NCBI RefSeq assembly: GCF_040403615.1
Contig: NZ_JBBAKG010000009.1
Location: 1-64,000, forward strand
From: Haliscomenobacter sp040403615
GTDB lineage: Bacteria; Bacteroidota; Bacteroidia; Chitinophagales; Saprospiraceae
Length of the DNA: 64,000 nt
Reading direction: 5' to 3'
This document shows positions 26,479 to 35,991 of the stretch, piece by piece. How positions within the stretch are numbered: the stretch's first letter is position 1; each line of letters opens with the position of its first letter. Under the pieces are notes generated by a model. It had not been told where the DNA came from. It did not search any database and saw nothing but the letters and a program-made list of their open reading frames with translations. Position numbers and translations under genes: made by a program.

Positions 26479-26639
26479 AAGGATTGGACGCGAATAATTA
26501 CGGCGGGAAAGGCTATTTTGAAGCGAAATCTTACTTGTAGAATAAGTTATTTTCAAGCAGGGGCGAATTTTGGGTAAATTTCTATTTTTTACTCATCTTT
26601 GCACGCGCAAGTTTTCATTCACTCAAAACTGCATAAACA

Positions 26640-26768
26640 ATGTCTGAAATAGAAAACGTCGGCCGGAAGGGATACTGTGTACTGTATTTCTTTATCTTCT
26701 TCATGTTATTCATGGCGATGCTGGTTTACCTGTACAATCGCAATAGTGATTTACTGCCGCCGCAGTAG
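26640..26768 (+). CDS. Small single-pass membrane protein (42 aa)
   Basis: ATG at 26640 opens a 42-residue frame starting MSEIENVGRKGYC, then one hydrophobic helix of ~22 residues, then YNRNSDLLPPQ and stop. A promoter-like TCATCTTTG with an upstream TTTTG lies ~40 bp before it. No family recognised; the charged ends and clean helix favour a real inner-membrane miniprotein over chance. Confidence 0.5.
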   Translation: MSEIENVGRKGYCVLYFFIFFMLFMAMLVYLYNRNSDLLPPQ

Positions 26769-26787
26769 TACGTTGAAGGGGTCGCCT

Positions 26788-26877
26788 AGTTGAAGAGTTG
26801 AAAGTTGAAGAGTTGCCAGTAGTCCAGCATTAGGGCTCTAATCTTGAACTGCCTACAACTCTTCAACTTTCAACTTT
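26788..26877. repeat. GTTGAAGAG inverted repeat, copy 1
   Basis: The left arm is built of GTTGAAGAGTTGAAA units (26788-26815) and the right arm of CAACTCTTCAACTTTCAAC (26856-26877), with ~40 bases between. The right arm runs into the stop codon of the minus-strand acyl-CoA synthetase. A related element is at 42962-43050. Confidence 0.8.
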
Positions 26878-28702
26878 ATTCTCCTGAGTAAATCTCTTCG
26901 ATCAGCCCACTGTATTTCTCTAAAATTACCCTACGCTTGAGTTTCATGGTTGGTGTTAGTTCGGCCTCGGTTCCGTCAGACTTGACAGGCTCCCATTCTT
27001 TGTCCAAAAGGCGGAATTGCTTGATCTGATCAATGTGACTGAAGCTTGGATTGATTTGATCCACAATAGATTGAAACTTGGCGATCACTTTGGAATGATG
27101 GATTATTTCGGAAAATGTAGTCCAGGCAACTTGATTCTCTTTGCACCAATCCTTTAGGGCGGTTTCTGCTGGAACGATCAGGGCGGCCACAAATTTGCGT
27201 TGCTCGCCAAGAACCATCATTTGTTCAACCAGGAAATTTTCCCGAAACTTGCTCTCAATTGGGGTAGGAGCTACGTACTTGCCACCTGAGGTTTTGAGCA
27301 GTTCTTTTTTGCGATCGGTGATCTGCAAAAACTGCTTCCCATTGGGCCCTTCTACCAGTTTGCCTACATCTCCGGTGCAAAACCAGGTTTTGCCATTGAT
27401 GGTTTTCATCACTGCATCGGTAGCTACGGGTTTGTTGTAATACCCCATCATTACGTTAGGCCCGTGGGCCAAAATTTCTCCTTCACCAGGGCGGTACATG
27501 CCATCGGATTCATCAATAAAAATGTCAACCTCGTCAATCATGCCGCCTACTGTGCCCAACAAGGCACCTTTCGGTTCAAAAAGGTTGAGGGTTAATACGG
27601 GAGATGTCTCGGTCAGGCCGTAACCCTCCCGAATCGGGACACCTGCGGCAGAAAATACCTGAGCAATTCGGCGTGGGCAAGCAGCGGCTCCGGTGGTAAT
27701 GCCCTTGAGGTTGCCGCCCAGGGCAGCCCGCCATTTGCTGAAGATGAGGCGATCGGCAATTTTCCACTGAATGGCTTCCCATCCTTTGGGCTGGTATTCG
27801 TAATGGTAGGCTTCAGTAAGTTTCAAGGCCCAAAAAAACAGTGTTTTTTTGAGGCCAGTCAGTTCGAGCCCGCGGTTGTAGATGCGTTCGTATATTTTTT
27901 CCAGCAAACGGGGAACTGTGGTGAAAAAATGGGGCTTTACCGTAGCCAAATCGCCGCTTTCTCCGCCCAGGTTGTCTGTACCAGTGAAGACTACGGAAAT
28001 TCCGCTGAGCAAATACAGGTAAATCACTACCCGCTCGTAAATGTGGCAAATGGGCAAAAAGCTCAACGCCGTATCGCCCTGCTTGAAGGGAAAGGCACTG
28101 CGCCCCGCCTTGATGTTGCTGATGATGTTGTGGTGCGAGAGCATTACCCCCTTGGGTACACCGGTTGTTCCTGAGGTATAAATGATGGTAGCCAGATCAT
28201 CGGGTTTAACCAACGCAGTCAACGCATCAACCTCAGCTTGCCCTTCGTCGGAAAAGATTTCTTCCCAGAAAGGCTGTCCGTCTTTTGGATCAAAAGAATA
28301 GACGTTTTGTAGCGAAAGCACTTGCTCTTGCGCTTTTTTGACTTTCTCGTACAGATCTCCTCCTCCGACAAAGCAAAGGAGAATCTCCGCATCGTTGAAG
28401 ATGTAGGTATAATCCTCGGCAGTAATGGTTGGATAGACCGGGACGTTGATTGCGCCGATCTGTTGAATCCCCACATCCAAAATTGTCCATTCCGGGCGGT
28501 TTTGGGTAACGGCTACCCCGATGCGGTCTCCTTTTTTGATGCCCAATTTGAGTAGTCCACGACTTACCTTATTGCCCAGGTCAATTATATCTTGGGTACT
28601 GAAATATTTCCATTCCCCATTTATGCGGTATCCAAAAGCGCGTTCCAAAGGAAACTTTGCTGCCTGATAATGAATCAGGTCACTCAATCTGGTAGGTTCC
28701 AT
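26876..28702 (-). CDS. Long-chain acyl-CoA synthetase (AMP-forming)
   Basis: A 608-residue ANL-superfamily enzyme. The P-loop is IIYTSGTTGVPKGVMLSHHN, followed by REGYGLTETSP, the ribose-binding TGDVG, the linker KELLKTSGGKYVAPTPIES and the catalytic lysine region LTPTMKLKRR. It activates fatty acids to acyl-AMP and then acyl-CoA for degradation or lipid synthesis. It is a paralogue of the gene at 29950-31731, with a CotH-like gene between them on the same strand. Confidence 0.93.
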   Translation of the reverse strand: MEPTRLSDLIHYQAAKFPLERAFGYRINGEWKYFSTQDIIDLGNKVSRGLLKLGIKKGDRIGVAVTQNRPEWTILDVGIQQIGAINVPVYPTITAEDYTYIFNDAEILLCFVGGGDLYEKVKKAQEQVLSLQNVYSFDPKDGQPFWEEIFSDEGQAEVDALTALVKPDDLATIIYTSGTTGVPKGVMLSHHNIISNIKAGRSAFPFKQGDTALSFLPICHIYERVVIYLYLLSGISVVFTGTDNLGGESGDLATVKPHFFTTVPRLLEKIYERIYNRGLELTGLKKTLFFWALKLTEAYHYEYQPKGWEAIQWKIADRLIFSKWRAALGGNLKGITTGAAACPRRIAQVFSAAGVPIREGYGLTETSPVLTLNLFEPKGALLGTVGGMIDEVDIFIDESDGMYRPGEGEILAHGPNVMMGYYNKPVATDAVMKTINGKTWFCTGDVGKLVEGPNGKQFLQITDRKKELLKTSGGKYVAPTPIESKFRENFLVEQMMVLGEQRKFVAALIVPAETALKDWCKENQVAWTTFSEIIHHSKVIAKFQSIVDQINPSFSHIDQIKQFRLLDKEWEPVKSDGTEAELTPTMKLKRRVILEKYSGLIEEIYSGE

Positions 28703-28801
28703 GAAAAAAGTTTTCAGCTGTTTTGCAGAATTATCCTCTAATATAAACCCAATATTAAAAGATTGTTTGGATTTTCTGGATAAATTTGAACATTAAGTAG
28801 A

Positions 28802-28848
28802 AAGCTGCAAATGTCCTGTCCTCAGAGCGGGAATCATTTGCAGCCTTT
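28802..28848. terminator. Hairpin with GCTGCAAATG stem
   Basis: Stem GCTGCAAATG / CATTTGCAGC with a ~27-base loop and CTTTTATTT on the right. It lies past the 3' end of the minus-strand CotH-like gene and could end its transcript. Confidence 0.6.
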
Positions 28849-28871
28849 TATTTGAGTCAGGTAAAGTCGGT

Positions 28872-29942
28872 TTAAGGATTTAGGATGCGCAAAAAGCGCT
28901 TTTCATCTTCCAATTCGCGGTAGAATTCGAGGATGAAATCCATCACATCTTGTTGGGTGAACTTGTCAAAATGAGGGAAATTTTTGATGAAATCCAGGAT
29001 CGCCGGTTTGGAATTCAAAAATTGCTTGCGCAAAATCATTCCTTCGGGAGCATTTACTACCCCTCCTTTAAAATAGCGCTCGCGAACATTTTGGATGGGC
29101 AAGGATTCGTGTGGAATGGCATAAGGCGCATTGACCAAGCCAGAGTAATCAAAATCGTAAGGTACGGGGATTACCTTTTTACTGGTGATGTGTTCAAAAA
29201 AACGCGAATTGTGCATATTGCCAAACGCCCAATCGGTATTGCCAATCATGTATTCAAACAATACGAAATTCAAAAAATGTTGCCGGGCAAATTGTTTGGA
29301 GTCTTTGGGGCGTTCGGCCATTTCCAAGCTCGCCAGTCGATCTGCCACCTGGTCTTCGTCTTCCACAATAAAACCAATTTTCTCGATGACCTTGGTCGGT
29401 GAATTTGTGTCTACGAGGTTGATTTTGAGTAATTTGGCCCTAAAACTTGCAGATGTTAATTTGTTGTACAAGCGATAGGCCATGAATTCTTTGTAAATAA
29501 ACTGCTCAAAAGAGCCGGAGGGTTTGCATTCCCATACAATTTTCATTTCATTGAACGGCAGCATGCCTGCATTGGTGAGGTCAGCCTTTTTGATTTTCAG
29601 TTTAAGCGGAGGATGTACGCAGATCTCTTTACGGGTTTTGCCGCGAGGCTTTACTTCGGCATTGTAGATTTTCTCTTCTCCGGCTTTGTTTTTGTACTTG
29701 AATACAGCAGGTTGGTATTTCTCGTCGGCCTTAGTTCGCATTAAGTTTTTAAGATCCGTTTCAAGGCGCACTTCCAGAATGCCAATGCTGTCTTCTAGCA
29801 ACAATTGATCCAACCAACTAATGGAATCACCATGGGGTCGAGCAGGTGTAGCTGTTGATTGGGCAAAAATCAGCACAGGACAGCACAGTGTAAAGGCTAA
29901 TAGGCATAGCCATTGGGTTTTAAGGTGTTTTAGATTTCTCAT
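28872..29942 (-). CDS. Exported protein resembling CotH/HipA-type kinase fold
   Basis: A 356-residue protein with a signal peptide ending near residue 28 (CCPVLIFAQ). The middle and C-terminal part has QFIYKEFMAYRLYNKLTSAS, then FEYMIGNTDWAFGNMHNSRFF, then VIPVPYDFDYSGLVN. The order GNTDW-x-N then a DFD-like motif recalls the catalytic and metal-binding loops of CotH-type secreted kinases. This is recognised by pattern only. It lies 7 bp downstream of one acyl-CoA synthetase gene and upstream of the other, so it is probably in one operon with both. Location: periplasm or cell surface. Confidence 0.6.
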   Translation of the reverse strand: MRNLKHLKTQWLCLLAFTLCCPVLIFAQSTATPARPHGDSISWLDQLLLEDSIGILEVRLETDLKNLMRTKADEKYQPAVFKYKNKAGEEKIYNAEVKPRGKTRKEICVHPPLKLKIKKADLTNAGMLPFNEMKIVWECKPSGSFEQFIYKEFMAYRLYNKLTSASFRAKLLKINLVDTNSPTKVIEKIGFIVEDEDQVADRLASLEMAERPKDSKQFARQHFLNFVLFEYMIGNTDWAFGNMHNSRFFEHITSKKVIPVPYDFDYSGLVNAPYAIPHESLPIQNVRERYFKGGVVNAPEGMILRKQFLNSKPAILDFIKNFPHFDKFTQQDVMDFILEFYRELEDEKRFLRILNP

Positions 29943-29949
29943 ACGTCAA

Positions 29950-31731
29950 TTATAGGTAAAGTTCATTAATGGCTTTTTCATGAGTGGCTAAAATGCGCTT
30001 GCGGCGCAACTTCAGGGTGGCCGTCATTTCTCCACTTTGCTCCGTCCAGGGTTCGTACAGCAATAAAAATTGCTGCACCTGCTGATAGGGAGGTAGCTGC
30101 TGATTGAGCCGCTCCAATTCTTCCTTAAAAAAACGCAATACCCTTGGATTCAGCACCATGAATTGCGGAGCAGTCCAATGTACTTTCTGGGTTTTGCACC
30201 AGGCTTCCAGGTGATCAAAGCGCGGCACAATCAGTGCAAACGGCGCAGATCGACTGGCACCCCCAACCAGGCACTGGCTAATGTACTCCGAGCCGTACAA
30301 GGTTTTTTCAACGGCCTCTGGGGCGATGAATTTCCCTGCTCCGGTTTTAAACATGTCATCCTGGCGGCCTTTGAGTTTCACAAAACGCTTGTGTACCCAA
30401 AATCCAATATCACCCGTGCGGTACCATCCATCACTGGTCATTACTTGTTGGGTGGCTTCTGGTTGGTGGTAATACCCCATCATGACGTTTGGTCCTTTTA
30501 CTTGCAGTTCGCCAGCGCCATCCTCATCTGGATTCACAATGCGTACTTCTACTCCTGGAATGGGTATTCCAACTGTACCAAATCGAGCACCACCAGGTTC
30601 GAATCGATTGAACGCAATCACTGGTGATGTTTCGGTCAGGCCGTATCCTTCTCTTACTTTTATGCCTGTTGCTGAAAAAAGCCGTCCTAATTCTGGATTT
30701 AACGCTGCTGCGCCCACAATTATTCCCTCCATATGCCCACCAAAAGCCCTGCGCCAACGGTTGAAAACAAGAATCCGGGCAAGGGTCAAACGCAACCAAT
30801 ACCCAAAAGGTTGCCGAGTTCCATCGTGGTAATTTTTGCCCAGCTTAACGGCCCAATCCATGATTTTCTTGCGCAGCAATGACCTATTTCTTGCATGTGC
30901 GATGATTTGTTCGGCCAAGCGCTCTACGATCAGCGGAACTGCCGTAATGAAATGAGGCCGAACTTCCCGCAAACTGGGCATGATCTGGTCTTGTCCATCT
31001 GCATAGGTCACCGTAGCGCCTACTGCAATATACGTGTAAATCACCATGCGCTCAAAAATGTGGCTCAAGGGTAAAAAGCTGAGTACCCTTGAATCACAAT
31101 TGACAGGTATAAGCGCGATGGTCGATTTGATGTTGCTGATGATGTTTTGATGTGAAAGCATAACCCCTTTGGGCCGGCCAGTAGTTCCCGAGGTATAAAT
31201 AATTGTTGCCAAAGCTGTTTCGTCGATGAATCTTCTTCTTTTATCAATTTCGTCCAATTCAGTACTGGTAGGCTCCGACATGAGCTCCAGTACACAAGGA
31301 TTGATTTCGGGCAAGGGATAAAAAGGTACAATCCACTTCAAATCAAGCGATTCCGCCTGTAATTCATGGATGCGGAAATACAATTCTTCTGTATCGGTAA
31401 AACAGGCCGAGATACCCGCATCCTGGAGGATAAAGCGCAATTCATCCTTGCCTGCGGTGGCGTGAAGGGGTACTACGATGACGCCAATTTGCTGCATGCC
31501 CAAGTCCAAAAAATTCCAGTAAGGACTACCATGTTTGGCAATGATAGCCGCCCGGTCACCTGCTTGTAAGCCCATTCGCAACAAAAATGCGCTAACTTGA
31601 TTTATCTTGTGGAGGCAATGCTGGGTGGAAAAAGACACGCGTTGCCCCTGCCACTTATAGGTCAAGGCTGCTCCATTGGGAAAACGAGCATCCTGGTATC
31701 CGAAAAGGTCGAAAAGGCGGCGGTAATCCAT
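29950..31731 (-). CDS. Long-chain acyl-CoA synthetase (AMP-forming), second copy
   Basis: A 593-residue ANL enzyme. It has TIIYTSGTTGRPKGVMLSHQN, REGYGLTETSPVIAFN, YRTGDIG, DDMFKTGAGKFIAPEAVEK and MTATLKLRRKRI. Its layout is almost the same as the gene at 26876, with two weakly conserved regions near the N-terminus. The two genes probably arose by duplication and may differ in chain-length preference. It is the first gene of the likely three-gene operon. Confidence 0.92.
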   Translation of the reverse strand: MDYRRLFDLFGYQDARFPNGAALTYKWQGQRVSFSTQHCLHKINQVSAFLLRMGLQAGDRAAIIAKHGSPYWNFLDLGMQQIGVIVVPLHATAGKDELRFILQDAGISACFTDTEELYFRIHELQAESLDLKWIVPFYPLPEINPCVLELMSEPTSTELDEIDKRRRFIDETALATIIYTSGTTGRPKGVMLSHQNIISNIKSTIALIPVNCDSRVLSFLPLSHIFERMVIYTYIAVGATVTYADGQDQIMPSLREVRPHFITAVPLIVERLAEQIIAHARNRSLLRKKIMDWAVKLGKNYHDGTRQPFGYWLRLTLARILVFNRWRRAFGGHMEGIIVGAAALNPELGRLFSATGIKVREGYGLTETSPVIAFNRFEPGGARFGTVGIPIPGVEVRIVNPDEDGAGELQVKGPNVMMGYYHQPEATQQVMTSDGWYRTGDIGFWVHKRFVKLKGRQDDMFKTGAGKFIAPEAVEKTLYGSEYISQCLVGGASRSAPFALIVPRFDHLEAWCKTQKVHWTAPQFMVLNPRVLRFFKEELERLNQQLPPYQQVQQFLLLYEPWTEQSGEMTATLKLRRKRILATHEKAINELYL

Positions 31732-31836
31732 AATTGGTATATAACCTGTTTTTTACAATAAGAACAAAATAAAGTTCTTTTCCTTGGATTTACAAAGTAA
31801 GAAATTTTTTAAATACCATCCCAATTTGCAATAAAA

Positions 31837-33354
31837 ATGAACCATTTAGAAGACCTGCAAACGACATTACTTTTGGGAACGGATCGATCTTCACTGACCG
31901 ATGGGTTACAGGCATATTTGCAAGAGCAGGGTCTAAATGGACAGGAATTGCCTGCAGAAATGGCTGCTGAAGCACTGGTTTTGCACCGACAATGGACAAG
32001 GGCAGGTTTTTTGATTCCGGTTTGGACGGAACCCATTCCACAAATACAATTGCAGCAAGCAGAAGCCGAGTGTAGTGCAGAAGCTGCACACTGCTTGCAA
32101 GCCATTTTGGACGGCAGGTATCCGGATGCCCTCCCCGAATGGGTTAAATTGCTGCTGGCGGCCCAACAGGTATTGCCCCGCCAAGCCCTGCCAGCTTTGT
32201 TGCAACGCTGTACTCAAGATCCCGCCTTGTGGGATACCCTAAAACCCGCAGTCGGGGAGCGCGGCCACTGGCTGATGCTGCAACACCCCTTGTGGATCAA
32301 GTTGAGTACGCCCAACCCCGATCCCGGAGCTTGGGCAACCACTACCGGCCCAGCAAGGCTTTCGTTGTTGCGCAGCATCAGGCAACAAAGCGCGGCACAA
32401 GGCTTGCAATTGCTGCAATCCACCTGGCTAGACGAAGACCCTGCTCAAAAGCCAGCATTGCTAGAGGGCTTGAGCATTGGCTTAAACAGCGAAGATGAAG
32501 GGTTTCTGGAAGTCTGTCTGCAAGAGCGCCGCAAAGAAATCCGACAGATAGCTGCGGAGTTATTGGCCTGCATCCCGGGGGCAGGGCTAATCGATCGGTA
32601 CCTTCAATATTTGCAGGAACGCATTGTGGTGGTGGATCAAAGAATAAATGTGAGTTTGCCGGAAGAGATTCCTGAAGAGTGGCGCAAAGATGGTGTAGAA
32701 CCTGGAAGCAAAAGACCGTTTTCCCTGACTCAGCGCAGTGCCTGGTTGTTTCAACTGATCCGAAGATTGCCCCCAGGGTATTGGCAAACCCATTGGGGCT
32801 TATCCCCCCAAGAGGCAATTGGCTTATTTGCGCAGCAAGATCGAGAAGAGAGCTGGGTACAAGCCCTGACCGATGCGGCATTGCTGCACCAGGATCTCGT
32901 TTGGCAAGAAGCGCTAGCAATCTGGTGGCTCCACCACGAACAAGCCAGCAGTTGGCAAACTTCCACTGGCCGGCATTTGTTGCAACAATTGCCTGGGGCG
33001 ATTTTACAAAAAATACTGGTTCCTTATTTGCAAAAGCGCCCGTATTTACTGGAAGATGACCACGTCGCTACCTTTATGCTCTGTGCCACCGACGAAGCCT
33101 GGAGTGATGAACTGAGCCTGGCGGTTGTCCAACCTTTGATGCGCTATTTGGCCGGGGGAGACAATCCGTTTTGGAACATTTGGCATTATGCCCGATTGCT
33201 CAAAGCCCTGGCTTACCATTGCAACACTGGGCTATTTGAGCAGCTCAACAACAATTGGGTCATTGATTCAGCCTTGGGGCAGCGTTGGCAAGCGGAAGTA
33301 GAACGCATGCTGGCCGTGATCCAGTTCAGGGCTAAGATGATTGCAGCATTTTAA
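31837..33354 (+). CDS. DUF5691-type protein
   Basis: A 505-residue, helix-rich cytoplasmic protein with many Leu/Gln/Trp residues. The segment KPALLEGLSIGLNSEDEGFL and the following LQERRKEIRQIAAELLACIPG match what I recall of the DUF5691 family, which usually sits beside SWIM zinc-finger, MoxR ATPase and VWA genes. None of those partners is seen here, so the gene stands alone. The repeated helical layout suggests a HEAT-like scaffold. Function unknown. Confidence 0.65.
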   Translation: MNHLEDLQTTLLLGTDRSSLTDGLQAYLQEQGLNGQELPAEMAAEALVLHRQWTRAGFLIPVWTEPIPQIQLQQAEAECSAEAAHCLQAILDGRYPDALPEWVKLLLAAQQVLPRQALPALLQRCTQDPALWDTLKPAVGERGHWLMLQHPLWIKLSTPNPDPGAWATTTGPARLSLLRSIRQQSAAQGLQLLQSTWLDEDPAQKPALLEGLSIGLNSEDEGFLEVCLQERRKEIRQIAAELLACIPGAGLIDRYLQYLQERIVVVDQRINVSLPEEIPEEWRKDGVEPGSKRPFSLTQRSAWLFQLIRRLPPGYWQTHWGLSPQEAIGLFAQQDREESWVQALTDAALLHQDLVWQEALAIWWLHHEQASSWQTSTGRHLLQQLPGAILQKILVPYLQKRPYLLEDDHVATFMLCATDEAWSDELSLAVVQPLMRYLAGGDNPFWNIWHYARLLKALAYHCNTGLFEQLNNNWVIDSALGQRWQAEVERMLAVIQFRAKMIAAF

Positions 33355-33537
33355 TACTTTTAATTTTTTGCGTCAGACTCAGTGGTTAATTCTTCGTTAA
33401 AGTAAAGCGCCTCCGTTACAAATCGGCTAATTTTGCAAAAGCTTGATTTTAACATTTGAAGCAATCGTTGCACCAAAATACAGGTGTGCTTCGTAACTTG
33501 TAACCCGGGACTCAAGGTCTACACTATTTGTACAAGG

Positions 33538-35028
33538 ATGAATAAAAGAGCAATTTGGTTAATCATTGGTTTGATGAGCGCGGCAGTATTGGGCGTTATA
33601 TTGGTTCAAATCGACCTGATCCGTACCTCCATGTCTGTCAATGAGGAACGGTTTGACAAAAACGTACAAGAAGCATTGGTGAAAGTAACCGAGCGCCTGG
33701 AAGATTTTGAGCGAGAATACTTTTTTCGTTCTTCGGTGAATGGCTTCATGATGGCCTACCAGGCAGAACAGATAGCGACTGCTCGCCCCAATGGCGATAA
33801 GTTGAAAGAAATTGACAATGCAGAATTGGAAGGAATTCCCAGCTTTGAGCGCCAGTTTTACATCCACATTATGACCAACCCTGGCCTTACGGAGTTGTTT
33901 AACCAGGAAAAAAACATGCGTTCGGTAGAAGAGCGAATCAAAGCCAAAGATCTGGACTTGGCTATTTTACAAGAATTCGGAAAAAGAGGCATCAATCCCC
34001 AAAACAGCAAATTCAAATTTCATTACGGCATTTGGTCCAATGAAAAAAATGGCATGGTCATTGTAGATGGACACTATGTGTTTGATGACTTTGGCAACAA
34101 AGAACCGGTGCCAACCCTTGGAACGTCCAATTTGTACAATCCAGATTACTCTGTACCGGTTTTTCACAGTGTCAAGATACCTCCGGGCGAATTGCGCGTT
34201 TTTTTTCCCAATCGCACCAATATTATTTTGAGTTCATTGTGGAAAAATGCGGCGGGAACTGCGCTGTTTGCGGCCATTATTTTGTCTTGCTTCGCCTATA
34301 CCCTGACAGTCATTTTCCGCCAAAAGAAACTGTCGGAAATGAAAACGGATTTTATCAACAACATGACCCACGAATTCAAAACACCAATTGCGACCATCTC
34401 ACTTGCTTCCGATTCTATAGTTACGCCCATCATTTTGAACAACCCTGAAAAAGTCCAACGCTTTGCCAACATAATAAAACAGGAAAATAAGCGTATGAAT
34501 AGTCAGGTGGAGAAAGTTTTGCAAATGGCCTTGCTGGACAAGCGTGACTTCTCCCTTAAAATGACGGAAGTAAACGTACATGAAGTTATTCAGGCTGCAG
34601 TTGAAAACATAACCTTGCGTGTAGAAAAACGGGATGGAATTGTAAAAACTGCACTCAATGCAAGCATGCCGATCATTGAAGGAGACCTTACCCACGTGGC
34701 CAATGTGATCAACAATCTCTTGGACAATGCAGATAAGTATTCGCCCGATGAACCCGAAATCAGCGTCAGTACGCGCAATGTTTCCAACGGTATTGAGATA
34801 ACCGTACAGGACAATGGGATCGGAATCAGCAAAGAGGCAAGAAAACAAATTTTTGATAAATTCTACCGCGTGCCTACGGGCAACTTGCACGATGTCAAAG
34901 GCTTTGGACTGGGCTTAAGCTACGTCAAAGCCATGATGACGGCACACAAGGGAGCAGTAGAAGTTAAAAGTGACCCCGGAAAAGGCAGCAGTTTTATCCT
35001 GACTTTTCCATTTCGAGTTGAAGCATGA
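33538..35028 (+). CDS. Membrane sensor histidine kinase
   Basis: The start is ATG 33538 (a GTG 54 bases upstream would add 18 unlikely residues). TM1 is at ~5-25, a ~210-residue periplasmic sensor follows, and TM2 is at ~238-258. Then come the phospho-acceptor H278 in NNMTHEFKTPIATISL, the N box NVINNLLDNADKYS, G1 QDNGIGIS, F box DKFYRVP and G2 GFGLGLSYV. It autophosphorylates on signal and passes phosphate to the regulator at 35144. A long hairpin lies between the two genes. Confidence 0.93.
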   Translation: MNKRAIWLIIGLMSAAVLGVILVQIDLIRTSMSVNEERFDKNVQEALVKVTERLEDFEREYFFRSSVNGFMMAYQAEQIATARPNGDKLKEIDNAELEGIPSFERQFYIHIMTNPGLTELFNQEKNMRSVEERIKAKDLDLAILQEFGKRGINPQNSKFKFHYGIWSNEKNGMVIVDGHYVFDDFGNKEPVPTLGTSNLYNPDYSVPVFHSVKIPPGELRVFFPNRTNIILSSLWKNAAGTALFAAIILSCFAYTLTVIFRQKKLSEMKTDFINNMTHEFKTPIATISLASDSIVTPIILNNPEKVQRFANIIKQENKRMNSQVEKVLQMALLDKRDFSLKMTEVNVHEVIQAAVENITLRVEKRDGIVKTALNASMPIIEGDLTHVANVINNLLDNADKYSPDEPEISVSTRNVSNGIEITVQDNGIGISKEARKQIFDKFYRVPTGNLHDVKGFGLGLSYVKAMMTAHKGAVEVKSDPGKGSSFILTFPFRVEA

Positions 35029-35034
35029 AAAATT

Positions 35035-35128
35035 TGGGATTTTAAGGTTTTGAATTCGCTTCTCTACACTTCGGCTTCGCTCAGTGACCGGAGTGTAGAG
35101 AAGCGAATTCAAAACTCTAAATCCTAAG
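35035..35128. repeat. Long hairpin with TCGGCTTCGCTCAGTGACCGG core
   Basis: Two perfect 22-bp arms TTTGAATTCGCTTCTCTACACT and its complement (35049-35070 and 35092-35113) enclose a 21-base core. Pairing continues imperfectly outward over the gene spacer. The core recurs at 11584-11626 and 40783-40864. It separates kinase from regulator. Confidence 0.9.
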
Positions 35129-35143
35129 CAAAAAAATACGCTT

Positions 35144-35863
35144 ATGGCAAACAATAGTATTTTACTTGTAGAAGACGATCAGAATTTTGGCGATGTACTG
35201 CGTTCCTATCTGGAAATGCACGACTACGATGTGACCTTGGCCAAAGACGGTGTAGAAGGACTGGAAAGCTACAAAAAAGGGCGTTACGATCTTTGCATCT
35301 TTGATGTAATGATGCCCAAAAAAGATGGCTTTACGCTGGCGCGGGAAATCCGGGAAAAGGATCGGGAGATGCCCATTGTTTTCCTTACCGCAAAGACCAT
35401 GAAAGACGATGTACTGGAAGGTTTCCGCATTGGCGCCGACGATTACATCTCCAAACCTTTCAATTCTGAAGAACTGCTTTTTCGCATTCACGCCATTTTG
35501 AAGCGCAGCCAAAGCAAGCTGGAATTGAAGGATGAAGTGAAAGAATTTTCCATCGGTAAATATCACTTTAATTTTCCATTAAGAATTCTTACATTTGCAG
35601 AAAGTGGTGAGGAAGAGAAACATAAGCTCTCTCCAAAGGAAGCTTCGTTGTTAAAAATGTTTGCTCAAAACGTCAACGATATACTTCCCCGCTCAGAAGC
35701 CTTAACCAAAATTTGGGGTGAAGACAATTATTTCACCGCTCGCTCTATGGATGTATTTGTGACCAAGTTGCGCAAATACTTACGCAGAGATGGCAACATC
35801 GAAATCGTTAACATTCACGGCAATGGATTTCAATTGCTGGTGAAGTCGGATCAAGAAGCATAA
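35144..35863 (+). CDS. OmpR-type response regulator
   Basis: The receiver domain (1-120) has the acidic pair E10/D11, phospho-acceptor D54 in CIFDVMMPKKDG, switch threonine in FLTAKT and lysine in DYISKPF. The C-terminal winged helix (~135-235) has LSPKEASLLKMFAQN and RSMDVFVTKLRKYL. It would bind DNA as a dimer after phosphorylation by the kinase at 33538. Target genes are unknown. Confidence 0.95.
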   Translation: MANNSILLVEDDQNFGDVLRSYLEMHDYDVTLAKDGVEGLESYKKGRYDLCIFDVMMPKKDGFTLAREIREKDREMPIVFLTAKTMKDDVLEGFRIGADDYISKPFNSEELLFRIHAILKRSQSKLELKDEVKEFSIGKYHFNFPLRILTFAESGEEEKHKLSPKEASLLKMFAQNVNDILPRSEALTKIWGEDNYFTARSMDVFVTKLRKYLRRDGNIEIVNIHGNGFQLLVKSDQEA

Positions 35864-35888
35864 AATAGTTTTTGGGATTATGATTACG

Positions 35889-35923
35889 GCTGGGGAGTCA
35901 TTTGGGCTCACCCAGCTTTTTTT
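35889..35923 (+). terminator. Terminator of the response-regulator gene
   Basis: Stem GCTGGG / CCCAGC with a ~22-base loop followed by TTTTTTTG, about 30 bp after the regulator stop. Confidence 0.75.
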
Positions 35924-35931
35924 GTGGGCAT

Positions 35932-35971
35932 AAAAAATGGGTTACCTTGATTCAAGGCAACCCATTTTTAT
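35932..35971 (-). terminator. Bidirectional terminator, 3' of infB
   Basis: AAAAATGGGTTaCCTTG pairs with CAAGGcAACCCATTTTT around ATT. A/T tracts on both sides allow it to end the infB message on the minus strand and any read-through on the plus strand. Confidence 0.85.
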
Positions 35972-35991
35972 TTAAAAATTAAGCTTCGGTT

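Noticed and set aside
34915..35154. Reverse-strand frame encoding VTERSRSVE-like peptide
   Set aside because: It is the translation of the TTCGGCTTCGCTCAGTGACC repeat, a typical false gene in repeat-bearing Bacteroidota spacers.
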